A DNA stretch of 64,000 nt from NCBI GenBank assembly GCA_004553625.1, contig SFKX01000004.1:1-64000 (forward strand), written 5' to 3'. Under the pieces are notes generated by a model. That model was not told the DNA's origin. It did not search any database and saw nothing but the letters and a program-made list of their open reading frames with translations. The stretch comes from Clostridiales bacterium (GTDB lineage: Bacteria; Bacillota_A; Clostridia; Oscillospirales; Oscillospiraceae). Made by a program: the position numbers and the translations under genes. Shown one piece after another: positions 1 through 8,521 of this stretch; the stretch's first letter is position 1; the number at the start of each line of letters is the position of its first letter.

Positions 1-71
1 ACATCCACATCAAGTACGACGGGCTGGGCTTCATCCCGCTGAATGAGCTGATGAAAGAGGAAACGGCGTGA
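1..71 (+). CDS. C-terminal end of an unidentified protein (partial)
   Basis: The window opens inside an open frame (codons begin at base 3) that ends IHIKYDGLGFIPLNEL...KEETA and stops with TGA at 69-71. Only about 22 residues are visible, so no family can be assigned. It converges on tsf, and its stop codon lies inside a perfect 9-bp hairpin shared by both transcripts. The frame is open to the window edge, but the stretch is too short for coding statistics. Confidence 0.5.
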   Translation, partial: IHIKYDGLGFIPLNELMKEETA

Positions 72-85
72 CCGAAGTCACGCCG
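64..85 (-). terminator. Terminator hairpin of the rpsB-tsf operon, possibly bidirectional
   Basis: CGGCGTGAC at 64-72 pairs perfectly with GTCACGCCG at 77-85. Read on the minus strand the loop is TTCG, a very stable tetraloop, and it is followed by TTTCCTCTTT. It overlaps the stop codon of the incoming plus-strand gene, so it could also end that transcript. Confidence 0.55.
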
Positions 86-171
86 CACCCCTTGAAAACG
101 CAAGGTTTTCACTATTATTTCATTTTACTGTTTTACGACCACCCGACTAACGACCGGCTGTTTTTTTTAAG

Positions 172-1101
172 TTATTTTACGAGCTTTGCGACCTCGGCGG
201 CGAGGTCGTCCTGGCGCTTTTCGATGCCCTCGCCCTTTTCGAAGCGGGTGTAGCAGTTGACCTTGATGGTCGTGCCGAGCTCCTTGGCGACGGCGGCGAC
301 GTGCTCCTCAACGGAGGACTTGTCGTCCTTGACGAAGGGCTGCTGCATGAGGCAGATCTCCTTGTAGTACTTGGAGAGGCCGCCCATGACGATCTTCTCG
401 ATGATGGCGTCGGGCTTTTTGGCGTTCTTGGGGTCCTCCTTGGCCTGGGCGAGGCGGACGCGCTTTTCGTTCTCGATGAACTCCTCGGAGACCTCGCTCT
501 TGTCGAGGAACTGGGGGTTCAGCGCGGCGACCTGCATGGCGAGGTCCTTGCCGAGCTCGACGACGGCGGGGTTCTTTTCGAAGCCGGCGCCGACCTCGAG
601 GTTCATGAGGACGGCGATACGGCCGCCCATGTGGACGTAGGCGACGCTGGTGCCCTCGGTGTAGCGGGCGAAGCGGCGGACCTTGATGTTCTCGCCGATG
701 ACGAGGACCTTGTCGTTCTGCTCCTCGAGCACGGTCTTTTCGGACTCGGGGTATTTGCAGGCCATGAGGGCGTCGAGGTCGGCGGGGCCGTCCTTGGCGA
801 CGACCTGGGCGACCTTGTGGACGTAATCGACGAAGAGGTCGTTCTTGGCGACGAAGTCGCTCTCGGCGTTGACCTCGACGATGGAGCCGACTCCGCACTC
901 CGGGCAGACCCAGGCATAGGCCATACCCTCGGCGGCGATGCGGCCGGCCTTCTTCTGGGCGGCGGCGAGGCCCTTCTCGCGCAGCCACTCGACGGCCTTT
1001 TCGATATTGCCGTCGGCCTCGGCGAGGGCCTTTTTGCAGTCCATCATACCGACGCCGGTCATTTCGCGCAGGTTCTTAACGTCCGCGGCAGTGAATCCCA
1101 T
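172..1101 (-). CDS. tsf: Elongation factor Ts
   Basis: EF-Ts is the cytoplasmic guanine-nucleotide exchange factor that recycles EF-Tu. At 309 residues it has the full bacterial layout: an N-terminal UBA-like segment with TGVGMMDCKKAL at residues 15-26, the EF-Tu contact region with ESDFVAKN at about 80-87, and two core subdomains, the second starting near the TSVAYVHMGGR motif. The ATG is preceded by GGAAGGATGATAAT. It lies 58 bases downstream of rpsB in the classical rpsB-tsf operon. A small oddity is a CPEC pair at 66-69, where most homologues have no cysteines; four cysteines would be needed for a usual zinc site, so a metal role is speculative. The function is certain from family signatures. 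Confidence 0.98.
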   Translation of the reverse strand: MGFTAADVKNLREMTGVGMMDCKKALAEADGNIEKAVEWLREKGLAAAQKKAGRIAAEGMAYAWVCPECGVGSIVEVNAESDFVAKNDLFVDYVHKVAQVVAKDGPADLDALMACKYPESEKTVLEEQNDKVLVIGENIKVRRFARYTEGTSVAYVHMGGRIAVLMNLEVGAGFEKNPAVVELGKDLAMQVAALNPQFLDKSEVSEEFIENEKRVRLAQAKEDPKNAKKPDAIIEKIVMGGLSKYYKEICLMQQPFVKDDKSSVEEHVAAVAKELGTTIKVNCYTRFEKGEGIEKRQDDLAAEVAKLVK

Positions 1102-1159
1102 ATATTATCATCCTTCCGTAAAATTTGAGGGGGAATTTGCGTCTTTTCCGGCGCGGGAC

Positions 1160-1894
1160 TTATTCCTCGGCGCCCTCTTCGACCTTGGCGGCCTCTTCGG
1201 CGGCGTTGTCGGCGCCCTGGCGGCCCTCCTGCACGGCGTTGGCCATGGTGGAGCTGATGAGCCTGATGGCGCGGATGGCGTCGTCGTTCGCGGGGATGAC
1301 GTAATCGACCTCGTCCGGGTCGCAGTTGGTATCGACAATGGCGATGATGGGGATGTGGAGCTTGCGGGCCTCAGCGATGGCGTTGTGCTCCTTGCGGGAG
1401 TCTATGACGAAGAGCGCGCCGGGGAGCTTCTTCATCTCCTTGACGCCGCCGAGATATTTCTCGAGCTTGGCCATTTCGCCCATGAGCTTCATGACTTCCT
1501 TCTTGGGCAGCATGTCGAAGGTGCCGTCCTCCTGCATCTTCTTGAGCTGGGCGAGGCGGTCTATACGGGTGCGCATGGTCTTGAAGTTCGTCAGCATACC
1601 GCCGAGCCAGCGGGCGTTGACGTAGTACTGGCCGACCCTGCCGGCCTCCTCGCGGACGGCGTCCGCGGCCTGCTTCTTCGTTCCGACGAAGAGGATGTTC
1701 TGGCCGCTCGCGGCGAGCTCGCGCACGAAGTTGTAGGCTTCCTCGAGCTTCTTGACGGTCTTCTGCAGGTCGATGATATAGATGCCGTTGCGCTCCATAT
1801 AGATGTATTCGGCCATCTTGGGGTTCCACCTGCGGGTCTGGTGGCCGAAGTGAACGCCGGCCTCCAGCAGCTGCTTCATGGATACTACTGCCAT
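1160..1894 (-). CDS. rpsB: 30S ribosomal protein S2
   Basis: S2 binds late to the 30S subunit and is needed for binding of protein S1, where that is present. The 244-residue sequence begins MAVVSMKQLLEAGVHFGHQTRRWNPKM, the N-terminal signature of the family, and carries the second S2 signature around PGALFVIDSRKEHNAIAEA. It ends in an Ala/Glu-rich acidic tail, as in many Firmicutes. GGGAGGAA stands 8-9 bases before the ATG. It is the first gene of the rpsB-tsf operon and is preceded by a strong promoter and a folded leader of about 107 nt, where autogenous control by S2 is plausible. Confidence 0.98.
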   Translation of the reverse strand: MAVVSMKQLLEAGVHFGHQTRRWNPKMAEYIYMERNGIYIIDLQKTVKKLEEAYNFVRELAASGQNILFVGTKKQAADAVREEAGRVGQYYVNARWLGGMLTNFKTMRTRIDRLAQLKKMQEDGTFDMLPKKEVMKLMGEMAKLEKYLGGVKEMKKLPGALFVIDSRKEHNAIAEARKLHIPIIAIVDTNCDPDEVDYVIPANDDAIRAIRLISSTMANAVQEGRQGADNAAEEAAKVEEGAEE

Positions 1895-2002
1895 TTTGTT
1901 TTGTTCCTCCCTTTATTTTGTTATTACCTCCGGCAGGCATCGTCTCTCCGCGGCCCAGCCTTGCGGCCACAGGGCCGGAGATCCGCCCGCCGTGCGTAAT
2001 GC
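1895..2002 (-). promoter_or_regulatory. Structured rpsB 5' leader, candidate S2 autoregulatory RNA
   Basis: The transcript from the promoter just upstream has a leader of about 107 nt. It can form a closing stem GGCAU/AUGCC and an inner long arm UCUCCG/CGGAGA continued by GGCCC/GGGCC. In addition CGGCGGGC (plus-strand 1985-1992) can pair over 8 bp, with one G-U, with GCCUGCCG (1931-1938) close to the ribosome site. That would give a pseudoknot or an alternative fold. S2 leaders that control their own operon are known in several bacterial groups; assignment here is inference. Confidence 0.45.
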
Positions 2003-2008
2003 CGATAT

Positions 2009-2037
2009 ATTATAGCAAGCTCCGCCGCGCATTGCAA
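2009..2037 (-). promoter_or_regulatory. Sigma-A promoter of rpsB-tsf
   Basis: On the minus strand TTGCAA (2032-2037) is separated by exactly 17 bases from TATAAT (2009-2014). The -10 is preceded by TGC, an extended -10 element. Transcription should start near 2002. Confidence 0.85.
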
Positions 2038-2057
2038 GCATTTTTTCTCTTTTTTCC

Positions 2058-3593
2058 TCACATCAGCGGCGCGAACACCCGCAGCAGGCTCTGGCCCAGC
2101 TTCATGAGCCAGGGCCTGTTCCGGTAGAGCTCCGGCGTTATCTCCACGCAGCGGCGCAGCGTGTCCTCAAAGCTCGCGCGCATATCCGCCAGCGCGCTCG
2201 TCCCGTACATCCACACCGCGCACTCGTGGTGCAGGTAGAGGCTGCGGTAGTCCATGTTTATCGTCCCGCAGACGCCGTATTTGTCGTCGCAGACCATGGT
2301 CTTGGAGTGGATGAAGCCCGGGATGTACTCATACACCCGCACCCCCGCCCGCAGCAGCGGCGCGTAGTAGGAGCGCGTCACCATGTGGACATACCACTTG
2401 TCCGGCACGCCCGGCGTTATCATCCGCACGTCCACGCCGCACTTGGCCGCGCTCGTCAGCGCGTTCATGAGCTCGTTGTCTATGACGAGGTAGGGCGTGC
2501 ATATATATACATATTTCTTCGCCCGGGAGAGCATGTTGATGTATACGGACTCGCCCACGGGCTCGTCGTCCGTCGGCGTGTCGGAATAGGGCTGGACGAA
2601 GCCGTCGTTTTTTATCCCGGCGAGGTCGGCGCGCTCGGGCAGGAAGCGGGAGGGCTCGTCCTCCTCGTGGCGGATGTAGTCCCACATGGAGAGGAACATC
2701 AGGGCGAAGCTGTAGGCCGCCTCGCCGCGGAGCCTTATCCCGCAGTCCAGCCAGTGGCCGAAGCGCTCGCGCCGGTTTATATATTCGTCCGCGAGGTTCA
2801 CGCCCCCCGTGAAGGCCACGACCCCGTCTATGACGCAGATCTTGCGGTGGTCGCGGTTGTTGAAGGTCCCGGTCAGGACGGGCTGGAAGCGGTGGAAGGT
2901 GCAGCAGCGTATCCCGAGCTTTTCCATCCTGCGGTCATAGTTGCGCGGGAGGGTCATGATGCAGCCCATGTCGTCGTAGATGAGGCGGACGTCCAGGCCC
3001 TCCGCGGCCTTTTCCTCCAGGACTTCGAGGATGGAGTCCCACATGAGCCCGGGCTCCACGATGAAGTATTCGAGGAAGATATAGCGTTTTGCGCGGCGGA
3101 GTTCTTCGAGCATTGCGGGGAAGAGCTCGTCTCCGAGTTTATAATAGGTGGTCTCTGTCCCTGTAAAGACGGGCGCGCCGGCGCAGCGCTCGAGGTATGC
3201 GGACTGGAGCGCGGCCTCCGGCTCCTCGTGGAGCAGGGCCTCGCTCTCGGAGGCGACGAGGCTGGCCGTCTGCCTGTAGCGCAGGAGCATCCCGGAGAGC
3301 TGCTCGCGCTTATTTTCCGGGGTGCGCTTCCGGCCGAAGAGTATGTACGCCGGGACCCCCACCAGGGGCAGGAACACGATGGGCAGGATCCAGGCGATCT
3401 TGAAGGCCGAGCTGCCGTCCTGGTTGATTATATATACCACCGCGACCAGCGAGAGCGCCACGGAGACCGTCTGCACCGTGGCGAAGCTGCCCTGGAAGTA
3501 GAACAGCGTGGCGAAGAGTACGGCCAGCTGCAGCAGCATGAAGAGCGAGACGAACGCCAGCCGCGAGAACAGGAGTTTCAGTAGCTTTTTCAC
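2058..3593 (-). CDS. cls: Cardiolipin synthase
   Basis: This membrane phospholipase-D superfamily enzyme joins two phosphatidylglycerol molecules to cardiolipin plus glycerol. The 511 residues show two or three hydrophobic segments in the first 80 residues, including the Firmicutes-type PLDNter stretch with YIINQDGSSAFKIAWIL. Two catalytic HKD motifs follow: HRKICVIDG near residue 248 and HSKTMVCDD near 427, each with the downstream GG/GT. The length matches ClsA-type enzymes. The start is GTG at 3593 with GGAAAGG about 13 bases upstream, a weak spacing, so the start is slightly uncertain. It stands alone between rpsB and the P-loop gene. Confidence 0.95.
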   Translation of the reverse strand: MKKLLKLLFSRLAFVSLFMLLQLAVLFATLFYFQGSFATVQTVSVALSLVAVVYIINQDGSSAFKIAWILPIVFLPLVGVPAYILFGRKRTPENKREQLSGMLLRYRQTASLVASESEALLHEEPEAALQSAYLERCAGAPVFTGTETTYYKLGDELFPAMLEELRRAKRYIFLEYFIVEPGLMWDSILEVLEEKAAEGLDVRLIYDDMGCIMTLPRNYDRRMEKLGIRCCTFHRFQPVLTGTFNNRDHRKICVIDGVVAFTGGVNLADEYINRRERFGHWLDCGIRLRGEAAYSFALMFLSMWDYIRHEEDEPSRFLPERADLAGIKNDGFVQPYSDTPTDDEPVGESVYINMLSRAKKYVYICTPYLVIDNELMNALTSAAKCGVDVRMITPGVPDKWYVHMVTRSYYAPLLRAGVRVYEYIPGFIHSKTMVCDDKYGVCGTINMDYRSLYLHHECAVWMYGTSALADMRASFEDTLRRCVEITPELYRNRPWLMKLGQSLLRVFAPLM

Positions 3594-3677
3594 CGGGATC
3601 TACCGACCTTTCCAATCTAGCGATTGCCTCATATGATAACAGATTTCCCGCGTTTTGTCGAGTGCGGGCGGGCAGCG

Positions 3678-3708
3678 AAAAGCCGCCGCCGGGGATTCCG
3701 GCGGCGGC
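3678..3708 (-). terminator. Rho-independent terminator
   Basis: An 11-bp perfect stem, GCCGCCGCCGG (3682-3692) with CCGGCGGCGGC (3698-3708), is followed on the minus strand by TTTT. It ends the P-loop gene transcript. Confidence 0.75.
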
Positions 3709-3715
3709 GCTTGGT

Positions 3716-4129
3716 TCAGACGGCGTATTTTTTTATCTCGGGGCCGACGGTCTCCGGGTCCGCCGTCATGGTGATGGTGAAGCGGATACCCTCGGCCTCG
3801 GCGAAGCTGGCGAGCCAGTCCAGGAAGTCCACGACCTGGGCCTGGGTCCCGGCGTTGAACATCTTGTGGAAGTTGTCTATGAAGATGTGGGAGATGTCGT
3901 AATTGCCGGCGCGCAGGCCGCTTATGAAGCCCTTCATGAATTCGAAGGTGCCGATCTGGTAGTCGCTGGCGTGGATGAGGCGGGCCTGGTACGGAATGTC
4001 GTAAGTGAGTTTTTTGTCTTTCTCGATGCAGATTACGTCACCGTGCTCCTCCTCCACCGCGCGGCGGACGAGGTCCACCAGCCGTTTGGTCTTGCCGGAG
4101 CCCTTCAGGCCCACGATCACCTTGACCAT
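3716..4129 (-). CDS. Small P-loop NTP-binding protein, function unknown
   Basis: The 137-residue protein opens MVKVIVGLKGSGKTKRLVDL, with the Walker A motif GLKGSGKT at residues 7-14. A hydrophobic strand ending in acidic residues, HIFIDNF, near residue 86 is a plausible Walker B. The rest looks like a compact RecA/AAA-like alpha-beta fold without added domains; it is too short for a full thymidine kinase or AAA ATPase. I recognise it only as the kind of ATP-binding hypothetical protein common in Clostridia. GAGGAG lies about 11 bases before the ATG. Hairpin terminators flank it on both sides, so it is a single-gene unit. Confidence 0.75.
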   Translation of the reverse strand: MVKVIVGLKGSGKTKRLVDLVRRAVEEEHGDVICIEKDKKLTYDIPYQARLIHASDYQIGTFEFMKGFISGLRAGNYDISHIFIDNFHKMFNAGTQAQVVDFLDWLASFAEAEGIRFTITMTADPETVGPEIKKYAV

Positions 4130-4164
4130 ATTGAATCACGCTCCTCTTCGGTTATTCCATTAAT

Positions 4165-4208
4165 AAAAATGGCAAGCTGTATCCTCTGAGGACAGCTTAC
4201 CATTTTTT
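4165..4208 (-). terminator. Terminator of pgi
   Basis: AAAAATGGCAAGCTGT (4165-4180) pairs with ACAGCTTACCATTTTT (4192-4207) with one mismatch around an 11-nt loop. A-tracts and T-tracts flank the stem, giving a U-tract on the minus strand. Confidence 0.8.
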
Positions 4209-4257
4209 CAGCCCGAGTTCAACGGGTAAAATCAAAGTTAATACATTGTTAATAGCC

Positions 4258-5532
4258 TCAAGCGCCGGGCTTTCCCAGCATCTTAAACATATTCTTTTTG
4301 TAAGCCTCGACGCCCGGCTGGTCGAAGGGGTTCACGCCGGACATATAGCCCGAGATGGCGCAGGCGAGCTCGAAGAAGCAGACGAGGTCTGCGAAGCCCA
4401 GCTCGTCGCGCCGCTCGGCGGAGAGGCCGATGTTCGGCACGCCGCCGAACATGTGCGCGGAGCGGACGGCGTCCCGCGCGACGCGGCAGACCTCTGCGAG
4501 GTCCCGCCCGGCGAGGTAGTTGAGGCCGTCCGGGTCTCCCATGCCGAAGGGCACGGAGAAGCTGGAGACGGATTTTTCAAAGGAGACGACGGTCTCATAG
4601 AGCTTCCTGGGGCCGTCCTGGACGTACTGGCCCATGGAGTGGAGGTCCGCGGTGTACTCGAGGGAGGCGGGGAAGATACCGATGCCGTTTTTCCCCTCGG
4701 ACTCGCCGTAGAGCTGTTTCCACCACTCCGCCATGTAGCGGAAGGAGGGCTCGTAGCAGGCGAGCAGCTCGATGCCGTAGCCCCGGCCGTAGAGGTGCTG
4801 CCTTGCGGCGGCGTATTGCCAGGCGGGGTTTTCGGGGCTGCGGAGGTCCAGCAGCTCAAAGTTTTCCGCGGCGCGCTCGATGACGGCCTGCACGTCTATC
4901 CCCGCGACGGCCATGGGCAGCAGGCCCACCGCGGAGAGGACGCTGTAGCGCCCGCCGACGTCCGCCGGGACGGTGAAGCACTCCCAGCCCTCTGCGTCCG
5001 CCATGGAGCGGAGCACGCCTCTGGCGGCGTCCGTCGTGGCGAAGATGTGCTTTTTTGCGGCGGAGCCGTATTTGCGCTCCAGCAGGGCGCGGAAAACGCG
5101 GAAGGCGAGGGCGGGCTCGAGCGTCGTCCCGGACTTGGAGATGACGTTCACGTCAAAGTCGTCGTTTCCGAGCTGTTCGATGACGCCGTTGAGGTAATCC
5201 GCGCTCAGGCCGTTGCCGACGAAAAAGACCTTCGGGTCGTCCTTGCCGGGGAGCGGGCGCAGCAGCTCGATGGCGCCGCGCGCGCCGAGGTAGGAGCCGC
5301 CTATCCCGACGACTACCAGCGCCTTGGAGCGGGACCTTATCTTGGCGGCCGCGGCCTGCACGGCCTTGAGCTCGCCTTTTTTCATCCTGACGGGCAGTTC
5401 GGTCCAGCCGGTATAATCCGCGCCCGGGCCGCTCTTTTCCGCGAGCAGTCTGTGCGCCGAGGCGGCCGCCGCATAGTCCGGGCCGGCGGCGTCAAAGAAG
5501 GGGGCCGCGCTGCTGAGATCGACTCTGATCAT
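4258..5532 (-). CDS. pgi: Glucose-6-phosphate isomerase
   Basis: The enzyme interconverts glucose-6-phosphate and fructose-6-phosphate in the cytosol. About 424 residues show both sugar-isomerase (SIS) lobes: a first-lobe phosphate loop GIGGSYLGARGA, then ISKSGTTLEPA, and the C-terminal signature NPFDQPGVEAYKK. The length is typical of the short Firmicutes form. An ATG at 5541 is also in frame, but the AAGGATGAGG ribosome site would abut it; the ATG at 5532 (MIRVDLSS) has better spacing and is preferred. It is monocistronic, ending at a strong terminator. With pfkA and gap in the same window it forms part of the glycolytic set. Confidence 0.96.
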   Translation of the reverse strand: MIRVDLSSAAPFFDAAGPDYAAAASAHRLLAEKSGPGADYTGWTELPVRMKKGELKAVQAAAAKIRSRSKALVVVGIGGSYLGARGAIELLRPLPGKDDPKVFFVGNGLSADYLNGVIEQLGNDDFDVNVISKSGTTLEPALAFRVFRALLERKYGSAAKKHIFATTDAARGVLRSMADAEGWECFTVPADVGGRYSVLSAVGLLPMAVAGIDVQAVIERAAENFELLDLRSPENPAWQYAAARQHLYGRGYGIELLACYEPSFRYMAEWWKQLYGESEGKNGIGIFPASLEYTADLHSMGQYVQDGPRKLYETVVSFEKSVSSFSVPFGMGDPDGLNYLAGRDLAEVCRVARDAVRSAHMFGGVPNIGLSAERRDELGFADLVCFFELACAISGYMSGVNPFDQPGVEAYKKNMFKMLGKPGA

Positions 5533-5596
5533 CTTCCTCATCCTTCACACTAAGAATTTCATTGGGTTGGGAAGATTATACTACTTTTTTCACAGA

Positions 5597-6793
5597 TTAC
5601 AAGCCCCCAAATGCCCCGGCGCTCTCTCCCGACCCGCCGGAAAGCCCCGCCAGCAGGCCCAGCATCCGCAGGAACACCCCCGCGGCGCCCAGCCGCGGCA
5701 CGCTCTCCGCCGCCAGGACGGGTATCTCCGCCAGGCGGCCGGAGCCGTTCGAGAGGACCAGCGTCCCCAGCCTCTGCCCCGCCTGGACCGGCGCGGCCAC
5801 GCTCTCCGGCAGCTCCAGGCTCCGCTCGAGCCCCTGCGCGTCCGAGACCCGCAGCAGGATGGCCCCGCCCCCGTCGCAGACCGTGCCTACCCGCTCCTCC
5901 GTCCCCAGCTCCACCGCCAGCTCCGGCAGCTCCACTCCCTCCGCCGTCCGGCAGAGCCGCCAGCCCGCAAAGCCGTAGTCCAAAAGCGCCGCCGCGTCCC
6001 GGTTGCGGCTCTCCACGCTCTCCGCGTGCATGATCACCGCCACATACTCCGTCCCCTCCCGCTCCGCGGAGGCCGCCAGACAGTACATCGCCGTCGAGGT
6101 GTAGCCCGTCTTGAGCCCCGTGCAGCCCTCGTAATTGCGGACCAGCTTATTCGTGTTCGTCAGCTCGAAGGCCCCGTCGCGGATGGAGTCCATCCAGATC
6201 GTCGTGTACTCCCTTATCCACTCGTGGCCGAGCAGCTCGCAGCTCATCCGCGCGATGTCCAGGGCGCAGCTGTAGTGGCCCGTGTCGTCGAAGAGGCCCG
6301 TGCAGTTCGTAAAGCGCGTGTTCTCGAGCCCGAGCTCGGCGGCGCGCTCGTTCATCCTCTCGACGAAGGCCGCCTCGGAGCCCGCGATGCGCTCGGCCAG
6401 GGCCACGGCGCAGTCGTTCGCGGAGACGACGGCCACGCACTTTATGAGCTCCGCCACGCTCAGCTCCTCGCCCTCCTCCAGCCAGATCTGGCTGCCGCCC
6501 ATGGACGCCGCGTTCGCGGAGGCGCGGACCTTCTCGTCCAGGTCGAGCGCCCCGGAGTCCACGGCCTCCGCCGCGAGCAGGAGGGTCATGACCTTCGTCA
6601 CCGAGGCCGGGGGCCTGCGCTCCGTCTCGCCCTTGGCGTAGAGGACCGCGCCCGTCTCCCGCTCCATCAGGACGGCGGAGGGCGCCTCCAGCTCCGGCGC
6701 GCCCTGCGGCTCCGCCGACGCCGCCATCGCCCCCGGCGCCAACATGCTCAGGCAAACGAGGCATACGCCCAGCCGCTTCAAAATACCCTTCAT
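5597..6793 (-). CDS. dacF: D-alanyl-D-alanine carboxypeptidase, DacF/PBP5 family
   Basis: This exported penicillin-binding protein trims the terminal D-Ala of peptidoglycan stem peptides. From the ATG at 6793 (site GAGGGGGG, 8-base spacing) the 398-residue protein starts with a signal peptide ending near AMA-A at residue 24. It carries the three catalytic motifs SVTK (Ser about 64, Lys 67), SAN (about 122) and KTG (about 223), followed by a C-terminal beta domain. It shows no clear C-terminal amphipathic anchor. Clostridial paralogues act in vegetative growth or in the forespore (DacF); sigG in the window shows that the organism sporulates, but which role applies here is open. Confidence 0.92.
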   Translation of the reverse strand: MKGILKRLGVCLVCLSMLAPGAMAASAEPQGAPELEAPSAVLMERETGAVLYAKGETERRPPASVTKVMTLLLAAEAVDSGALDLDEKVRASANAASMGGSQIWLEEGEELSVAELIKCVAVVSANDCAVALAERIAGSEAAFVERMNERAAELGLENTRFTNCTGLFDDTGHYSCALDIARMSCELLGHEWIREYTTIWMDSIRDGAFELTNTNKLVRNYEGCTGLKTGYTSTAMYCLAASAEREGTEYVAVIMHAESVESRNRDAAALLDYGFAGWRLCRTAEGVELPELAVELGTEERVGTVCDGGGAILLRVSDAQGLERSLELPESVAAPVQAGQRLGTLVLSNGSGRLAEIPVLAAESVPRLGAAGVFLRMLGLLAGLSGGSGESAGAFGGL

Positions 6794-7045
6794 GTGTAAA
6801 GCCCCCCTCAAGCCGGTTTCTGTAAAAGCTATGCCGCCGCGCCCCGGACTATGCCTCCCGCCCCAGGAGGTAGACGTATATTATGTCGAAATGCCCATTA
6901 TTTAGGCGATTCGGCCCATATTCGGGGGTCCCGGCAGGGCTCCGGACTAAAGCTTTGCACATTTTCAACAGAGTTTTCAACCGTTTTTTCTGTCGAAGCG
7001 TGTCGGGCTCCGTGGGCGGGAGAGTTGACATAAGCGTTTTGGCTG
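6794..7045. other. Intergenic region without a gene between dacF and the AI-2E permease gene
   Basis: No credible coding sequence or known RNA is visible. The minus strand has CATAATAT-like sequences near 6880 and CATAGCTT near 6820, which loosely fit sporulation-sigma -10 elements for dacF; this is weak. Near 6958-6985 lies ACATTTTCAACAGAGTTTTC, a motif that recurs in altered form near 23,787. Confidence 0.4.
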
Positions 7046-7074
7046 TTGACGCGCCCCCGCGCGGGGGTTAAAAT
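7046..7074 (+). promoter_or_regulatory. Promoter of the AI-2E family permease, with palindromic spacer
   Basis: TTGACG (7046-7051) and TAAAAT (7069-7074) are 17 bases apart. The spacer contains the perfect 14-bp palindrome CCCCCGCGCGGGGG (7054-7067). A second GTTGACA lies 21 bases upstream at 7024-7030. Confidence 0.75.
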
Positions 7075-7110
7075 GAAGGGTACGCAAGCTGAAAATGAAT
7101 GGAGGCTCAC

Positions 7111-8517
7111 ATGAAAAGGTTCGGCGGAGACAAGAAATACCTCTACTGGGGGCTGACCGCCTTTGCGGTCATCGCGGCGAGCATCTGCTTTTACCTTTTG
7201 CTCTCGCGCTGGGCGGGGGTGGCGCGCGCCTTCGGGGCGCTCATGCACATCGTGGCGCCCTTCATCTGGGGCTTTGCGATAACCTACCTGCTGCGCCCGG
7301 CGATGGTCTTTTTCGAGCGGAGCCTCACGACGCCCTTCGTGGACAGGATATTCAAGGCCGACCACCGGCGGGCCTTTGCGCTGAGCCGGGCTCTGGCCAT
7401 CGTCATCGCGGAACTGCTGATGCTGCTCGTAGTCGGCGCGCTGCTCTGGCTCATCCTGCCGCAGATATATTCGAGCGTGAACAGCATCGTCTCCAACAGC
7501 CAGAGCTATTTTGAAACGATAGAGGGCTGGGTCACGCGGACCTTTGAGGACTACCCGGAGCTCATGGCGGGCGTGACCTCCCTGCTGGACAGCGCCTCCG
7601 GCCAGCTCACACAGTGGGCGACGAACACCCTCCTGCCCCAGATGACGAATATCATCAGCAGCATCACCTCCGGGGTCTACACGGTCGTCCGCGGCATCTA
7701 CTACGTCGCCGTCGGCATAATCGTTTCGTTCTACGTGCTGTTCAACAAGGAAGCCGTCGCGGCGGGGGCCAAGCGCGTGCTCTACTGCGTTTTCACGCTG
7801 GAGGCCGCGGAGAAGATACTCGAGGGCGTCCGCTTCACGGACAAGACCTTTATGGACTTCATCTCCGGCAAGCTGCTCGACAGCGCGATAATCGGCATCC
7901 TCTGCTACATCTGCTGCTCGCTCATGCAGATGCCCTATACGCTGCTCGTCTCGGTCATCGTGGGCGTGACGAACGTCATCCCCTTCTTCGGTCCCTTCAT
8001 AGGGGCCTTCCCCTCGGCCTTCATCATCCTGCTCGTGGACCCGATGAAGTGCCTGCTCTTCCTCGTTTTCATCCTCATCCTCCAGCAGTTCGACGGGAAC
8101 ATCCTCGGCCCCAAGATCCTGGGCAGCACGACGGGCGTGAACGGCTTCTGGATAATGTTCGCGATCATCATCGGCGGGGGCTTTTTCGGCTTCATGGGGA
8201 TGCTCCTGGGCGTGCCGGTGTTCGTCGTCATCTACACCGGGATAAAGAGCCTGACCCGCCGGAAGCTGCGGCGCAGCGGCCTGCCCGCGGACTACGAGAG
8301 CTACGAGAACCTCCACCACTTCGAGCCGGGCTCCGGCGAGCGCGTGGAGATGCCCCCGGAGCCGACTGCGGAGGAGCGCAGGGAGCGCCGGGCGGAGTCC
8401 CGCGCCGCGTCGAAGGCGGCGGGCGCGGCAAGGGCGGAGCGCCTGCGCCGGCTCATAAACAAAAACGCCCGGGGCGGCAAGGCCCCGGACGGGAAGGACG
8501 GCGAGGGGAAGAAATGA
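7111..8517 (+). CDS. AI-2E family transporter (PerM/YhhT-type membrane protein)
   Basis: This integral membrane permease family has members linked to autoinducer-2 export or Na+/H+ exchange; substrates are mostly unproven. From the ATG at 7111 (GGAGG at 7101-7105) the 468-residue protein has the family layout. Two N-terminal membrane helices come first, then a helical region with QIYSSVNSIVSNSQ. Four or five C-terminal helices follow, with the conserved segment NVIPFFGPFIGAFPSA and the FDGNILGPKILG motif. The last 80 residues are a charged, Ala/Arg-rich cytoplasmic tail. Its stop lies 4 bases from that of the convergent cysteine desulfurase, with no room for a separate terminator between them. 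Confidence 0.93.
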   Translation: MKRFGGDKKYLYWGLTAFAVIAASICFYLLLSRWAGVARAFGALMHIVAPFIWGFAITYLLRPAMVFFERSLTTPFVDRIFKADHRRAFALSRALAIVIAELLMLLVVGALLWLILPQIYSSVNSIVSNSQSYFETIEGWVTRTFEDYPELMAGVTSLLDSASGQLTQWATNTLLPQMTNIISSITSGVYTVVRGIYYVAVGIIVSFYVLFNKEAVAAGAKRVLYCVFTLEAAEKILEGVRFTDKTFMDFISGKLLDSAIIGILCYICCSLMQMPYTLLVSVIVGVTNVIPFFGPFIGAFPSAFIILLVDPMKCLLFLVFILILQQFDGNILGPKILGSTTGVNGFWIMFAIIIGGGFFGFMGMLLGVPVFVVIYTGIKSLTRRKLRRSGLPADYESYENLHHFEPGSGERVEMPPEPTAEERRERRAESRAASKAAGAARAERLRRLINKNARGGKAPDGKDGEGKK

Positions 8518-8521
8518 GCCT

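Noticed and set aside
6958..6985. DnaA-box cluster or replication origin from TTTTCAACA-like motifs (also near 23,787)
   Set aside because: The motifs differ from TTATCCACA at several positions, occur only in pairs, and no dnaA, dnaN or other origin genes are near.
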